This document shows positions 21,865 through 33,508 of a stretch of DNA of 64,000 nt, piece by piece. A program made the position numbers and the translations under genes. Below the pieces are notes generated by a model, which saw only the letters and a list, made by a program, of their open reading frames with translations, had not been told where the DNA came from and searched no databases. Source of the stretch: Helianthus annuus (taxonomy: Eukaryota > Streptophyta > Magnoliopsida > Asterales > Asteraceae). Positions within the stretch are counted from its first letter, which is position 1. Each line of letters begins with the position of its first letter. Where the stretch lies: the NCBI RefSeq assembly GCF_002127325.2, contig NC_035449.2, positions 78,034,693 to 78,098,692 on the forward strand, in the 5' to 3' direction.

Positions 21865-24800
21865 TTAGTCAAACATCGAGTCCACCCAGGCCTCATCAGC
21901 CTTGGGTGTAACCTTGGCTCTTGCAATTTGAATTTTGAAATTTTCAGCCTTAAGAGGTGGAAAATTCGCATCATAATCAATCGGAATTGAATCTTCAGCC
22001 TTTTTCACCTCAGAAGTTGAAATTTTCTCCTCAGCTTTTGGTTTCCAAACTTGTTGAGTTAATGCAACCCGTTTATAAAACTTATCGTTTTTAGTTACCA
22101 CTTTCTTTACGGATTCATTTTTCACACTCTTCTTCTCAACAACCATTTGGGATTTACCCTTCACATCAACTTTCTGCGGTTGAGACTTCACAGTTTCAGT
22201 CTTAGGCTTCACGTTGTTACACTTTCGTGCAATGTGACCAACATGATTACATCTGAAGCATGTTCGAGTATCAACACCTCGACTTGTACCTTCAGACTGA
22301 GATTGTGAAGCTCTTTTCTCAAAGAACTCTTTATTCGATCTTGAAAAAATTTCTTTCTCTTCATCAGCAAGTGAACTCGAACAGTTCACAAACACCTTCT
22401 TCTGAATAAACATCTTGTTTGGAACATTTCTTTTCTGATAAGACTTACCCCCCTGATAACCACCCGACCAATTGTTTCGATTGTTATTATAAAAACGCGA
22501 TGGATTAACAGATTTCTTGTTGTAAACTTTTTCTTTCTCAAACCTCATTTTACTCTTTGTTTGACTCAGATTGTTCACTTCTGACAATTTAACTTCGACC
22601 AATTTGAAAACATTTGTCAGTTTGTTCACATTTACATTCTCAATCGGAAACTCTGAATCCGAAAACAACTTATCTGAACCCAACATCTTGTACATGACAA
22701 GATTTGATTCTTCATTTAAGTTGTTCTTGGACTTTTGTTTCGGAATGTATTTGTCCAAGAAACACCCATCTTCCTTAGTAATGTCACTTTCTGTTTTTAG
22801 CACATTTTCAACAACACCTTTTACAATATCATTTTGGACACTATCGTCATTGGAAGACATGAACGTGACATCAATTGAATCTGGAAGATTCATCTCACTT
22901 TCTTCTTCAATTTCAACCAACCCAGATTGCTTTTTCGTGTAATTATCCAAAATCGGTGGTGGAACTCTATGAAAACCCACCCCGATTCCATCAGAATAGA
23001 CATCTTCGCCAGCTTTGTTTTTCCCGATGGGTTTGGGAACAATGTGTTGCAAAACAAAGCTTACGGAGCTGTAACTGTTAAGCTTCAACTGGATTCGCTC
23101 GTTTTCAATTTCAGCCTCTTGAAATTTAAGTTTCAGTTTAGTGATTTCATCCTGTTGTTGGTTGATTGATTCTTCTTTAACTCTAAGCACTGCTTTTAAT
23201 TGAACATTTTCTTTATAAGTTTTACCATTTCAATCATCATTGTCTTTCATTGTGCTTTTGAGTTTTTCAAACTTCTCAGAAATCTGACGGTTTTCAAGAA
23301 TTAACTTTTCATTTTCTTGTTTAACTTTTTCATGATCAATTTTTTCATTTTCAATTTGGCTAGTTAATTCTCTTATCCGTTCAGTTGAAGCTTTAACTCT
23401 TTTGTCACGATCAAGAATTTGATTCTCAACGCTTCTGACTTTTGCCGTCAGATCATCAACTTTCTTTCCGTAGAGATACGTGACTGTGTTACAAAATTTG
23501 CACTCTTTGTTGCAATTTTTGCAATCAGCATTTCCATCAATTTTTTTACCTGACGCATTTGTTGACACGTTTGAACTGACCTGGCTGTTTGACTCAGACA
23601 CGGAGTTAGAGTCTACCTCAAGTGCCTTACCAGCCAGCACTTTGTCAGCCATTTTTCCCAGGTTCTCAGCAGTCAACTCCTGCGTTGTGTCAATAACTCC
23701 AGTATCAATCTTCTTTGATTTCTCTTGATCTTCTTTTTCCTTTTTCTCTTTCTCTTCTTTCTCTTTCTCGTCTCCAGTTCCCCACCATTTATTCTGCCAA
23801 TACTCATCCTCATCTTTGAACTCTTTGATTATGGCTTCCAGATCAAGAGTTTTGTGATCAACTGCAATATTTCCATATGGATCAAGATAACACTCCCTGT
23901 CCGGATCCCATCTTCTCGCTCTCTTCGCTTCCAGATAGATACCAGAAATTCTAATTATTTTGTTTTCAGCCAACATTTTTCTGTATCTATACTTCTATTC
24001 TTCAGTACGGTTGTCTTTCCACGGAATAGGTTCATTTTTCGCCATGAATGCGTAACCAACCGCATCTTCCTTCGGTAGAACCTCTTTACCCCAATCATAC
24101 CCTTCATCATCATAAATCACTGCAAGAGCTCTAGATTTCTCTCTGTTGTCTTCACCCTGCTTCAATCTAGGCGGCTCCGATTTGTTCTGATGATATATCG
24201 CCTTTTTGTAATAGTCTTCTCTGAAAGGATTCTCTGATTCATCAGCATATGCGTTTCTGCATTCTCGCTTGAAGTGGCCTTTCTGTTTACACTTGAAGCA
24301 TGTCACCTTGGATTTATCGAACCCCAGCTTGGTAGATGGACCACCGATTGTTTTCCTGCCAGTAATTTCCATGAAACGCTGTGCTCGACGAACAGCACTG
24401 GCCATACACCAACGAATATTGACCAGCTCCATTTCTTTAGGATCTATCTGATCATAATCTTCCTTCGTCAGGTTGGTGTTGCCTATCTTCCCAGCTACTA
24501 AGCCTTCATACGATTCCAACACCGATGCTAGAAAGATCATCTGCTGTTTGGCTGACTCCTCATCAAAATTCTGAGCATTCTTCAAGTCTATTGCAATGTT
24601 GCATTGAAAACGATTCTTTGTATCAGATTGACTTGCAGATGATGAAGATCCACTATGATAACCACTGTGATTTCCACTGCTTTGACTACTTTGACTTTCT
24701 TTGCTTGCTGTGGACACATTCTCAGCAGAAAACGCAGTTTTGGGAGAAGTTGCTTTTGGCATCATGCTCTTCGGATAATACAAATCCAAATTCTGTTGAT

Positions 24801-25581
24801 AAGATGAGTGATTGACTTTGAATGTCTTCTTCAGCTCCAACTCGTGACTCTCGAGTTTCTCAATCAACAAATCTAAAGTCAATTTTTCTGGATCCTTGAT
24901 GGTATTCTTTAGCATTAGAGCATAATATCTCCAATCCATCTCGTCGGGCAACGAATCGAACAATTTGTCGATAAGCTCATCTTCAGGATATCTGATATCA
25001 TGTCTTGCTAATTCCAGCTTCAGATGACCAAACATTTCTATCATTTTACAAACTGACTCGTTCTTTAAACATCCAAAAGGATCAAACTCTTTTCTAAGGA
25101 GTTTTCTTTTGTTTTTCACAATTTCAGAACTTCCTAAACATTTTGTTGCTAGCTTTTTCCAAAGATCTTTTGCATTTGAATAATCGATCAAAGAAATTAT
25201 GTCCTCCCGGACAGACTGAAATAACAATGCCACACATTTTTGCTCAGCTACAAACGATTCGATCTCCTCAACTGATGTTAGAGTTTCACCATTTTTGTTT
25301 CCATGTTCATAACCGCTTTTCAGACTCTTCCAGCTAGGAAATGCAAATGCCATCAACCAATCTTCAAACTTTCTTGACCACCGACTGTATTCCTCGATAG
25401 CCATTAGCTTTGGAGGTTTATTGAATGTTCCGAAGGCACTTTTAGATTCCCAAGCTTCCGTTAACTTTTTCTTAGCATTTGGCGGATTCTCATTCACATT
25501 GCTTGACGAAGTGTCATCGTTTCCGGAATTTCCAGCAAATGCGTACATATCGCTGAACGGGTTCAAGAATATATCATCCAT
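21865..25581 (-). pseudogene. copia-1 long Gag polyprotein with two in-frame stops
   Basis: The frame runs in one phase from ATG 25581 to TAA 21865 (about 1239 codons), interrupted by TAG at 23995..23997 and TGA at 23230..23232. The N-terminus has the copia Gag signature (KPPKLMAIEEYSRWSRKFEDW and a Gag_UBN2-like helical domain). A zinc knuckle CFKCKQKGHFKREC comes near residue 430. After the first stop come a WDPDRECYLDP segment, a K/E-rich stretch and a long coiled coil (about 23240..23420 and 23040..23190). A second knuckle, CFRCNHVGHIARKC, is near 22240. Two knuckles separated by a coiled coil make this Gag much longer than usual. Both stops fit C-to-T changes on the coding strand. Confidence 0.8.
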
Positions 25582-25639
25582 CTTGAATGTACCTGCAAAA
25601 TCAGCAAACACTTAGAAAAATTTTCGAGATTTTCAAAAA

Positions 25640-25912
25640 TAGTGATAAAAGAGCGAAATATCAGTTATTGTGACAAATAAGCGAAATCACATATGTCACA
25701 AAAGCGAAACCAGTTATTTGACAGAAAAACGAAACCAAATATGTTCCTAAAAGCGAAACCAGGTGTTGTTCGAATGAGCGAAACACCTAGATGTCACTAT
25801 GAGCAAAACTACCAAGTCCGTATGAGCGAAACTATGTGTAATTTCGAGCGAAACCTTCGAGCGAAACTTGGTATTTCGAGCGAAACCAGCGATGTCCGAA
25901 TAAGCGGAATAT
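25640..25912 (-). repeat. GAGCGAAAC motif array in the copia-1 leader
   Basis: About ten copies of (G)AGCGAAAC (GTTTCGCT on the coding strand), spaced 15-30 bp. More copies lie in the LTR at about 26338..26490. Copia-2 has the related arrays GTTCGCTTTT and GTCCGCTTATTTG in the same positions. Confidence 0.85.
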
Positions 25913-26123
25913 GGTTTTTAACTGTTTTTTTACCATTTTTAAGCCGTGTTTTAACCTGAATCTTTCTAGGATTTGTTAATTGTATGTTTTACACGTTATA
26001 CTCATAAATCAAACCATTTTAACCGTAGCGACCAGTTCAAATCGAAAAAGTATGAGAGAAAGTGAGTAGAAATAAGAGAATTCTGTAGAATCAAGCTGTA
26101 GTAGTATGAACTCCTCGTCCTGA

Positions 26124-26135
26124 GCTCTGATACCA
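26124..26135 (-). other. copia-1 primer-binding site
   Basis: On the minus strand TGGTATCAGAGC lies two bases inside the 5' LTR. It matches the initiator methionine tRNA. Confidence 0.85.
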
Positions 26136-26137
26136 CT

Positions 26138-26588
26138 TGTTGGACCGTTCTATGACCCTGAAATGTCAGTCAAGGTAGTTCATCTTCAAATACAAAGGCG
26201 GAATCAATGCACATGAAGTTACACAGCTTTTCCTATTCAATTCCTTCTCTATATATGCTTTCTGATTCAAATTTGACAGAGTTTGATTACACAAAGCATG
26301 ACAAGGTTCCGCTCCAACGTACATGACTTCATAATGTGGTTTCGCTCAAAGTGACTATATATAGTGCCTGTAGTTTCGCTCTTATGACATGCCAAATAAG
26401 CGAAACTACCTCAATACCATATGAGCGAAACCTTTAACTGACAAATAAGCGAAACCTCTAACCTATTTGTACATATAAGCGAAACCTATAATATAAAACA
26501 CTAATTTTGACTTTCAAGCTCCTATCTTGACATATCATGACCTAAGACTTAATGTAGACGTAGTCAACAGACATTCCATGCACCAACA
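26138..26588 (-). repeat. copia-1 5' LTR
   Basis: This LTR is 451 bp, with ends TGTTGG and CCAACA in perfect inversion. NA1 sequence begins directly after it, as shown by comparison with NA2 at about 51737. Confidence 0.85.
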
Positions 26589-27577
26589 ACGCTATCGGTT
26601 GTAAACTTGTAAAAATATACCCTTGTTAGAATTAGAATTCCCAACTTAAACTTAGACAAGTAAAAAAATGAAAATTGTTTTGAAAAAATTTGGGGTGATT
26701 AGCGGTTCCAATAGAGTTTTGTGTAAGGCTTGTTATTAGGACTTGCAAAATTCAAGGTTTTAGCATCCCCCCACACTTAAATTACACATTGTCCTCAATG
26801 TGTCCCAAAAATAAGTTTTTAGGTTGATTGAATGTGTAAAATGGTGTTAAAAGCCAAATTTTATGTTACTGGCAGTCTAGACACGGCCCCGTGGTGACCG
26901 GGCACGGCCCCGTATTCAGGTGCCAGTAACAACAATTAAAGAAAAAAAACAGAAGCCTGGACACGGGGGCGTGTTCGATGAACACGGCCCGTGTCCAGTT
27001 ACCTGAATTGGGCATTTGTCTGCAGGATGTTCAGCACGGTGCCGTGTTGGCTGGACACGGCCCGTGCTGAGCTTAATGTAATGAAGAAATTGTTGTCGGA
27101 TGACCCTGTTTTCGTGCATGGGGTCATGTTTCTCGTTTCCCTTGTTATCCTTGACCATCCCGAGTGTGTTTTATTTATTACAACACCATCCAAACCTTAA
27201 AACCATCATTTCATTAGAAACCATAGAGAGAACTACACAAAGTTCCTAAAATGCTATTAAGTTAGATAAGAAGGCACAAGAAGCATAAACCATGGAGTTC
27301 TAGCCTACAAGTTATTTTAATTAGCAAAATTTCCAAGAAGCTAATAGTCTTGGTTGGATGTGGCTTCATAGAACTCCTTCTTCCGGGCATGGTCTCCTCA
27401 TATGTCGGCGAGCCACTCCTCTATCTCCCTTGGGAGGAGAAAAGAAGGCTCGTTAGCGTTAGTTTAAGGAGTTTCGACTTCCACCGGGATTTCTTGTAGA
27501 TGCTCAAGAGAATGTTCCGCCGGAATGTCGCCCCATCCGGTAGGGTTGTTAACTTCAAGCGCTAGGTTCCAATCCTC

Positions 27578-27841
27578 TTAAGGGAGGATGGGTTCCATCG
27601 GAGGTGTTACAAGAATATTTAACCTCTGGTACAAGAGGTTAATTTCTTGAAAGCTATTCTCCAGCCCCACCGTAAGATAGTTGATACGGTCAATTAGGAC
27701 CTCCTCCACTGAAGTCATTTCATCGAGAGCTTCCCTTAATGCTATGACATAGTGAACAAGTGTAGCCTCAATGGAAGGCCTTCTCCCTCTTCGACTGTTT
27801 GATGAATGCACGGAAGATGTCTCGCTGTTTTCGCTCGACAT
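27578..27841 (-). pseudogene. NA1 ORF-B, truncated copy
   Basis: From the ATG at 27841 it encodes 87 aa. The central part (YVIALREALDEMTSVEEVLI, then DRINYLTVGLENSFQEINLL) closely matches ORF-B of NA2 and looks like a coiled coil. A TAA at 27578..27580 stands where NA2 has Q. The homologous sequence continues downstream to a conserved LPRE-EEWL ending near 27415, so this copy is cut short. Function unknown; no enzyme or zinc motif is visible. Confidence 0.6.
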
Positions 27842-28454
27842 TCTACGAAAATAAACTGAAAATAGCTTATTTTGCTGAAACAGTGGTCTGGACACGGCCC
27901 CGTGCTCAATGAGCACGGCCCCGTGTTCATCTTTCTGCAGAGTTTTGAAACAAGGAATCTTGAAGTTTTAAGTTATTTTCTGAACTTGTGAGGTCTTTTT
28001 GAACATTAGTAACTTAAAACAATGTTATACAACTTATTTTTAACAAGATTCTTTGAACAAAACTCAATAACCCTTGCCATAAAGCTTGAAACTTCAAACT
28101 TTAATGGTGGTTTTTGGAGAAAGATGAAGAAGAAGGAAATAGATAAAAGAGGAAAGGACAAGAGGGTTGTTGGAACCTTCTTTTAGAACATACCTAGGAT
28201 AGTTGAGAGAAGATTCCTTCAAATCTCTGCCCCTAGATGGTCCAAATGTGCAGAGTTCTTGGCTTCATTTATAGAAAACGACAGCGTGCTGGACACGGCC
28301 CCGTGTCGAATGGACACAGCCCCGTGTGCAGATAGAATTCTGACACAGTTTGTTCGTATTTTGACGTAAAAGTCAGAAGGGAATCTTTTGGTGGACACGG
28401 GGGGCGTGTTGGCTGGACACGGCCCCGTGTCGAGGGGCTGATTATGAAGTTTAT

Positions 28455-29111
28455 CTATTTTTTAAGGAACTTATTTGTATCGGGTGGTTCCTTACTGGTT
28501 GGAACAACCCCAAAGTGCCTAAGATACCTTAATTGTCCTAGACTAAGACGAGAACGCAAGAGGTTGTCGGTTAGGGTAATTCCTATGTTTATTTTAGGTG
28601 GACAAGTCCAACCCTTTTCCGGGCTCTCGTTAAAGAAGGTATATGCCGAATCGCTCAGGTCTATGTATGCACTGAATGAAGTCGATGGAGAGTCCTTCAC
28701 GGCACAATCGGCACAGGGACGACTATCGTCCATGTCTTTGCTAGGTATGAAGGTAGGATTGGAAACAACGAGGTTGTTTTCATGCGACCCCAACATTTCT
28801 TCTTGGTTATCGTCTTGGGATGAATCAATGTAATCCTTCCTAAGCTCTTTTAACCAATTAAGAATTAGACTTTCTAATTGAATTAACTCGTCAAGGAGCA
28901 TTTCTCCTAGAATATCTGGTTGGGCGCATTCGAAGGAAAGATAGTGATTATTTTTACTTTCGCCCCTCTTAAGGTTATAGGGAGACGATGGGTCTATATA
29001 GTGGGGCTTATAATTTAGAAAATAATATTCTAATTCTTTATGGTTGCCGCCACATAATCGACACCACGTACCATAAGAGTGCCGAAAGTAAAAAGAATTA
29101 CCATCACTCAT
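28455..29111 (-). CDS. NA1 ORF-A, conserved protein of unknown function
   Basis: The frame runs from ATG 29111 (MSDGNSFYF), 218 aa. It is colinear with ORF-A of NA2 and highly similar throughout, with identical blocks such as DCAVKDSPSTSF, AYIDLSDSAYTFFNESPEKG and SRLSLGQLRYLRHFGVVP. Near the N-terminus lies a knuckle-like CRLCGGNH, but the last cysteine of the NA2 version is a tyrosine here. It is the first ORF after the primer-binding site, where gag normally sits. I do not recognise the family. Selection or recent common origin could explain why both copies stay open. Confidence 0.65.
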   Translation of the reverse strand: MSDGNSFYFRHSYGTWCRLCGGNHKELEYYFLNYKPHYIDPSSPYNLKRGESKNNHYLSFECAQPDILGEMLLDELIQLESLILNWLKELRKDYIDSSQDDNQEEMLGSHENNLVVSNPTFIPSKDMDDSRPCADCAVKDSPSTSFSAYIDLSDSAYTFFNESPEKGWTCPPKINIGITLTDNLLRSRLSLGQLRYLRHFGVVPTSKEPPDTNKFLKK

Positions 29112-29396
29112 GTTTGTGTCAGAAATTACCAACCGCCGGGATCTAACGATTTGGTTTTCAGTAACTGAATCTTGGGCACGGGGGCGTGTTGAGTGAGCAC
29201 GGCCCCGTGTTCAGCATACTGTCTGACTTAAAACAAGATTGCCAGTTCCAATTATTGGGCACGGGGCGTGTTCAGTGGGCACGGCCCGTGCTGAGTTCTG
29301 CAGAAGCTGAAAAACTAAGAAAAATCCTAAAAAATAAAAAAGAAAATAAAAAAAATGATTAGGCCGTTGATTCCTAACTTTCTTAAAATCCTTGTG

Positions 29397-29414
29397 TTCC
29401 CGGCAACGGCGCCA
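29397..29414 (-). other. NA1 primer-binding site (Asp tRNA type)
   Basis: The minus strand reads TGGCGCCGTTGCCGGGAA a few bases inside the LTR. TGGCGCCGTTGCCGGGG is the site usual for Athila/Tat elements, generally assigned to tRNA-Asp. Confidence 0.75.
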
Positions 29415-29420
29415 AAAACT

Positions 29421-31117
29421 TGATGCGTGTGTAGTGTAATATGTTTTAGGTATATATTTTAAGCCCTTTTTACACTTTCTTTAGCCAAGTTTTAAATTTA
29501 TAAAACACGATATTTACTAACAATAAACACACATATGGGCAAGTGCACCCATCGTGAACGCAGTATAGTGTTGGTAAGATACCGAGGTCGTCCAAGGACA
29601 CAAGAGCTTTTAGTACCGGTTTATCCTCAACGTCTAATCAAATCAAAATGTTAGAAAAAGATTTTAAGCTAAGAAAATAAAACTAACTAAATGCTGAAAA
29701 ATAAAAATAAAATAAAAACAGATAGACAAGATGAATCACTTGGATCCGACTCGTGTGTTAGTATAACCTTTGATTATTTTCACACTTTTGCACTTGTTTA
29801 AGAGATTATCTTAGTTATTGTAGTAGGCCCCTCTTTTGAAGGTGACGATACCCTCAACCCAGTAGTTTGAGTCAGCAAGGATACAATCCTAAAGGTTCGG
29901 ATTATTGAAAGATAATTAATTAAGTTATTAATGCAAATTATGGTAGGCCCCTCTTTTGGAGGTGACGTTACCCTCGACTAAGTAGTCTGAGTCAGCAGGG
30001 ATACAGTCCTAAATAGTCGGGTTATAGTATTAATAGTAGTTTAACTTATGAGGGGATCAAAGAGTTTGGACCCCCGCCATCCAATACCTTTGGGTATTGA
30101 AGGAGGTCCTACTAAATTTGACCCAGGTCCCTTGCAGGACCTCTAAACGCTGAACAAGGGCAAGACTCTTACCAAACCGTTCCCTTAACCCCCGACCAGG
30201 TAGCCAACATACCTCCATATAGACCGTGGAGATATGAATGGTGAAAATCTTTTATTTTATATAGACAGTAAAATAATGCCAAGACACCACAGACAAACGA
30301 TAAGGAAGAATCACCTTCAACATAAGAAACTAGTTATTAAAGTCATTAATACAAAACCAATTAAGAAGTGCAAAAGATTAAAAATAAAAAGTATTATACT
30401 AAACACTTGTCTTCACCAAGTGATGTAAGAGACTTAGGCAAAGATGGCTTTGATTGTCAAGAACTCTTACGATCAATCTTGGATCCCGAGACGACTCACA
30501 CACTCTATGATGGACAATGGATGATGGTGGTGGATGATGGTGTTGTGATGGTGGTGGGTGGTGGATGAAGTGTGAGAGAGGTGGTGTGCCAAGGGATGAG
30601 TTGCAATGGCTCCAAGCACTCCTATTTATAGGCTGATCAGAAGCCTAGGCACGGCCCCGTGTCCGCTGGGCACGGCCCCGTGCCCGTCGGACACTCTCTC
30701 TCTTCATTAATTGTAATTCGCAATTACAATAAATGCACCTGCAGCACTCTGACCACGCCCCCGTGTCCGCTGGGCACGGCCCCGTGGTGGGCAATAGAAG
30801 CTTCTATAGGTTTGTCTTTTCTGCTGCTTCTTGGGCACGGCCCCGTGCTCGCTGAGCACGGGGCGTGTTCAGTCTTCTGTCTTCTCTGTTTTGCTTGGGA
30901 GGATGCTATCGAGGGGTCAGGCAATCCACTTTTGTTCCTTTTCTTGTATTTATGTTAGATTTTGCTGTCTTTTTGCTTCTTTTGTTAATTTGAGCTCATT
31001 TAATCCTGAAAATACAAAAGGAAGAAAAAAGCACACTTTTTCTAACATTAGTACTAAAAAATGGTTAGTTTTATGCCACAATTGATATAATTTATATGTT
31101 GCATTTTGCGCGTATCA
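29421..31117 (-). repeat. NA1 5' LTR
   Basis: This LTR is 1697 bp, from TGATGCGTGTGTAGTG to TGCGCGTATCA. It is the same family as the Athila LTR at 12976..14669 in inverse orientation. It has three dyad blocks (30649..30690, 30750..30786, 30835..30870), the AT palindrome and a minus-strand TATA box at 30623..30630. Confidence 0.9.
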
Positions 31118-32739
31118 ATGATTCATGATGAGATGATTTGCTTTGATTTTTGATTAAGAAGGAAGAAGAGTACAGGAGAAGAAGATTCAGATTCAGGGTT
31201 TTGAAAAAGAAAAAAAGGAGACGGAGGGATTATAAAAGGGATGGAAGTGTGGTACTGTTGGGCTGGAAAAGAGAACTGAGGATGCCCTAATTTACTGATA
31301 CGTGGCCCAAATAACTTTCATTTATTATATATAATAGATTAAAAGGGAATAATACAAACTAATATCAATATATCTTTACAATAATATTAAATTCAAATAT
31401 TAAATAAAAAAATAAAGTATTTTTTTTTGTTGAAACTTCTTCTTACAATTTTTTTTTGTCATTTGATTCCTCTACTGTATATATATAAACACTATAGATA
31501 TAAAAGGTGAGGATCTTAAGAGAAACACTAGCTAATTGAGAAACTTGAGAAATCATAGACCACACATTTTCTCCAAGCCAATTTTTTTACTTCTAATCAC
31601 ACGTTTTTAAGAGTTATATATTTTTTTTGAATATATATTGTCAATTTTAAATTATACACATATGTGTGTGGTCAATTTTAAACTATACATATGTGTATAT
31701 TGTGAAATATAAATATCCTTAACCCAAGAAGTGTAGGAACTTGGGTCAAACGAACTCAAATTGAGCTCATTTCAGCCGCATTGGAATTGGCTCATCGAGC
31801 CCTAATTAGAAATCTAAACCCTAAATTTAAACCCTAAATCTAAACGCTAAACCTTAAGGCTAAAACCTAAAAAGTAAACCCTAAATATAATGCTAAACCC
31901 TAAACTCTAAAGCTAAACCATAAATACTAATGCTAAACACTAAAGCTAACCCCTAAATACTAATGCTAAACTTTAAATTCTATAGCTAAAACTAAATCCT
32001 TCCCCTCAAACATAAATGTACAATATTTAGGTTTTAATTTTAAACATGTATATACATATATGTAAACGGCGAAGTATAGAAGGGGCCGGGGTGGGGGGGG
32101 GGGCGCCCGACCCCCCAAACTTTTCGCTCAATAGTGTTATATATGTAGTTTTCGTACATAAATTTTTTGGTATATATGTTTTCGACCCCCCGATTCTGTA
32201 GAAATTTTTGGGTATATACGTTTTCTACCCCCGTCATTCGGGTTAAGCTTCGCCACTGTATATGAATAAAAGGTAGACAATATACACATGTGTATATATA
32301 TATATAAATAAGCTGATAGAAAAAGCTCCGATTTTTCCAAAAGAATAATGTATTTTTTGCATTTTTGCTTAGGGAATATATATGATCGAGGATAGTTCTC
32401 AAATCTCTTCATTAGCCTAGTGTTTTTTTAGAGTAAAACAAATAAAATTATTTTATTAAATCTAAGATATGGTCTAGCCTTGGCCAAAGGCTGTGTCAGA
32501 TTCATGACATGTCCAAACATGACCCATTGGTTCTTTCTTTGGTTGTGTCCGACTCAAGGTTGGCTCAAGCTGACCCAAACTGAATAACAAACTCAATGCC
32601 CTTTTTAATGTCATAATTCCCGTATTACATGTGTGTTTGCATAGTTATAAACCATAAATGCTATTGCCAAGTCACCAACAATCCTAATTCCTAAAGCTCA
32701 TATTGCCTACATATTCTTCTTTTAGACTTTATGGGCTTA
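31118..32739. other. Host intergenic DNA
   Basis: AT-rich, with no gene recognised. It contains the telomere-like tract listed separately. A small repeat at about 32066..32264 has ends GGCGAAG and CTTCGCC and could be a short DNA element, but no convincing target duplication was found. Confidence 0.5.
31797..32010 (+). repeat. Degenerate telomere-like repeat (AAACCCTAAA type)
   Basis: Some 20 imperfect copies of CTAAACC(C)TAAA-like units, including exact AAACCCTAAA and decayed forms such as AATGCTAAAC. It resembles the plant telomere unit CCCTAAA but is too degenerate to be a recent telomere joint. Confidence 0.6.
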
Positions 32740-33038
32740 GAGCATTCACATCCAACCCACTAAAATCTGTGAGTAGAGTTTTTATAGTATAAAGAGTATA
32801 AAAAGTGGTTGTGAGTGGAGGAGAGAGAAAATGTTACTGTTCATCTGTATATTTAAGAGGACACTGTTCACCCCCTATAATTTTTTAATATATTTTGAAA
32901 GTGATTGTGAGTGAAGGAGAGAGAAAAGGTAATGATAAATGTATAAAAGAATATTATTTAATTTAAAAGGAGAGAGAAGATGTAGTGTTTTTTAGTGTAA
33001 TTTAGGGTGAAAAATTGATGGAATGGATGTGAATGCTC
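32740..33038. mobile_element. Tourist-like MITE (PIF/Harbinger type)
   Basis: An element of 299 bp with ends GAGCATTCACATCCAAC and GGATGTGAATGCTC, flanked by TTA on both sides (32737..32739 and 33039..33041). No coding capacity. Confidence 0.8.
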
Positions 33039-33124
33039 TTAGTGAAGTTGGACCCAAAGATTTTGCTTTATTTCATTCTCCTATAAACCGCATCTAGTCC
33101 GACTATGATGTTTCGAGGAGCTAA

Positions 33125-33505
33125 TACCACCCGTAGTGGGACGCTTTTTATTAAAAAAAATTGAAAAAAAAACGCCTGGAAACGCCCCCACCCCCATTAC
33201 GGTAGGCGTTATTTAAAAAAAAAAAATTGAAAAAATTGAACTTTGGCGTTTTAATAATAACGCTAATATGAAAAGCAAGTGGCCAATGGGAGTGTTTACC
33301 TTTTCTTTTGCATGTGTCCAAGGTTTGACTATCCAATAAGAAAATAGTTAGTTTGTTTTTTTTTGTTTAAAAAACGCCTAAAAGGGATTATTGGGCATTA
33401 TTTCCACTACACTTTTGCAATAACGCTCCATGCTTACTGGACTGCCACGTATCGGATAATGCCCCATGGTGGGGACATTATTTTTCTTAACCACTACACA
33501 TGGTC
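33125..33505 (-). mobile_element. PIF/Harbinger-like MITE, copy 1
   Basis: An element of 381 bp flanked by TAA (33122..33124 and 33506..33508). Its ends TACCACCCGTAGTGGG and ACCACTACACATGGTC are imperfect inverted repeats. It is rich in AACGCC and ATAATGCCCC motifs and is an inverted relative of the element at 34861..35212. Confidence 0.75.
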
Positions 33506-33508
33506 TAA

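Larger units (their letters stand above)
21737..26588 (-). mobile_element. copia-1: Ty1/copia-type element, 5' part
   Basis: A minus-strand element with 5' LTR (26138..26588), primer-binding site (26124..26135), a leader with a motif array, and a long gag. Its pol and 3' LTR were cut off by gypsy-2 at 21736 and should lie beyond the left edge. It is inserted in NA1, whose sequence resumes at 26589. Confidence 0.85.
26589..31117 (-). mobile_element. NA1: non-autonomous Athila-type element, 5' portion
   Basis: A minus-strand element with 5' LTR (29421..31117), a primer-binding site and internal sequence colinear with NA2 down to the point where copia-1 entered. It carries ORF-A (28455..29111) and ORF-B (27578..27841) and no gag-pol. 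The last 1.1 kb of its internal region and its 3' LTR should lie beyond the left edge. The expected target duplication is ATGAT (31118..31122). Confidence 0.85.

Noticed and set aside
22571..23169. Forward ORFs opposite the copia-1 gag
   Set aside because: Antisense shadows of the long gag frame with no recognisable domain.
31797..32010. True telomere junction
   Set aside because: Repeat units are too degenerate and are embedded in ordinary intergenic DNA.
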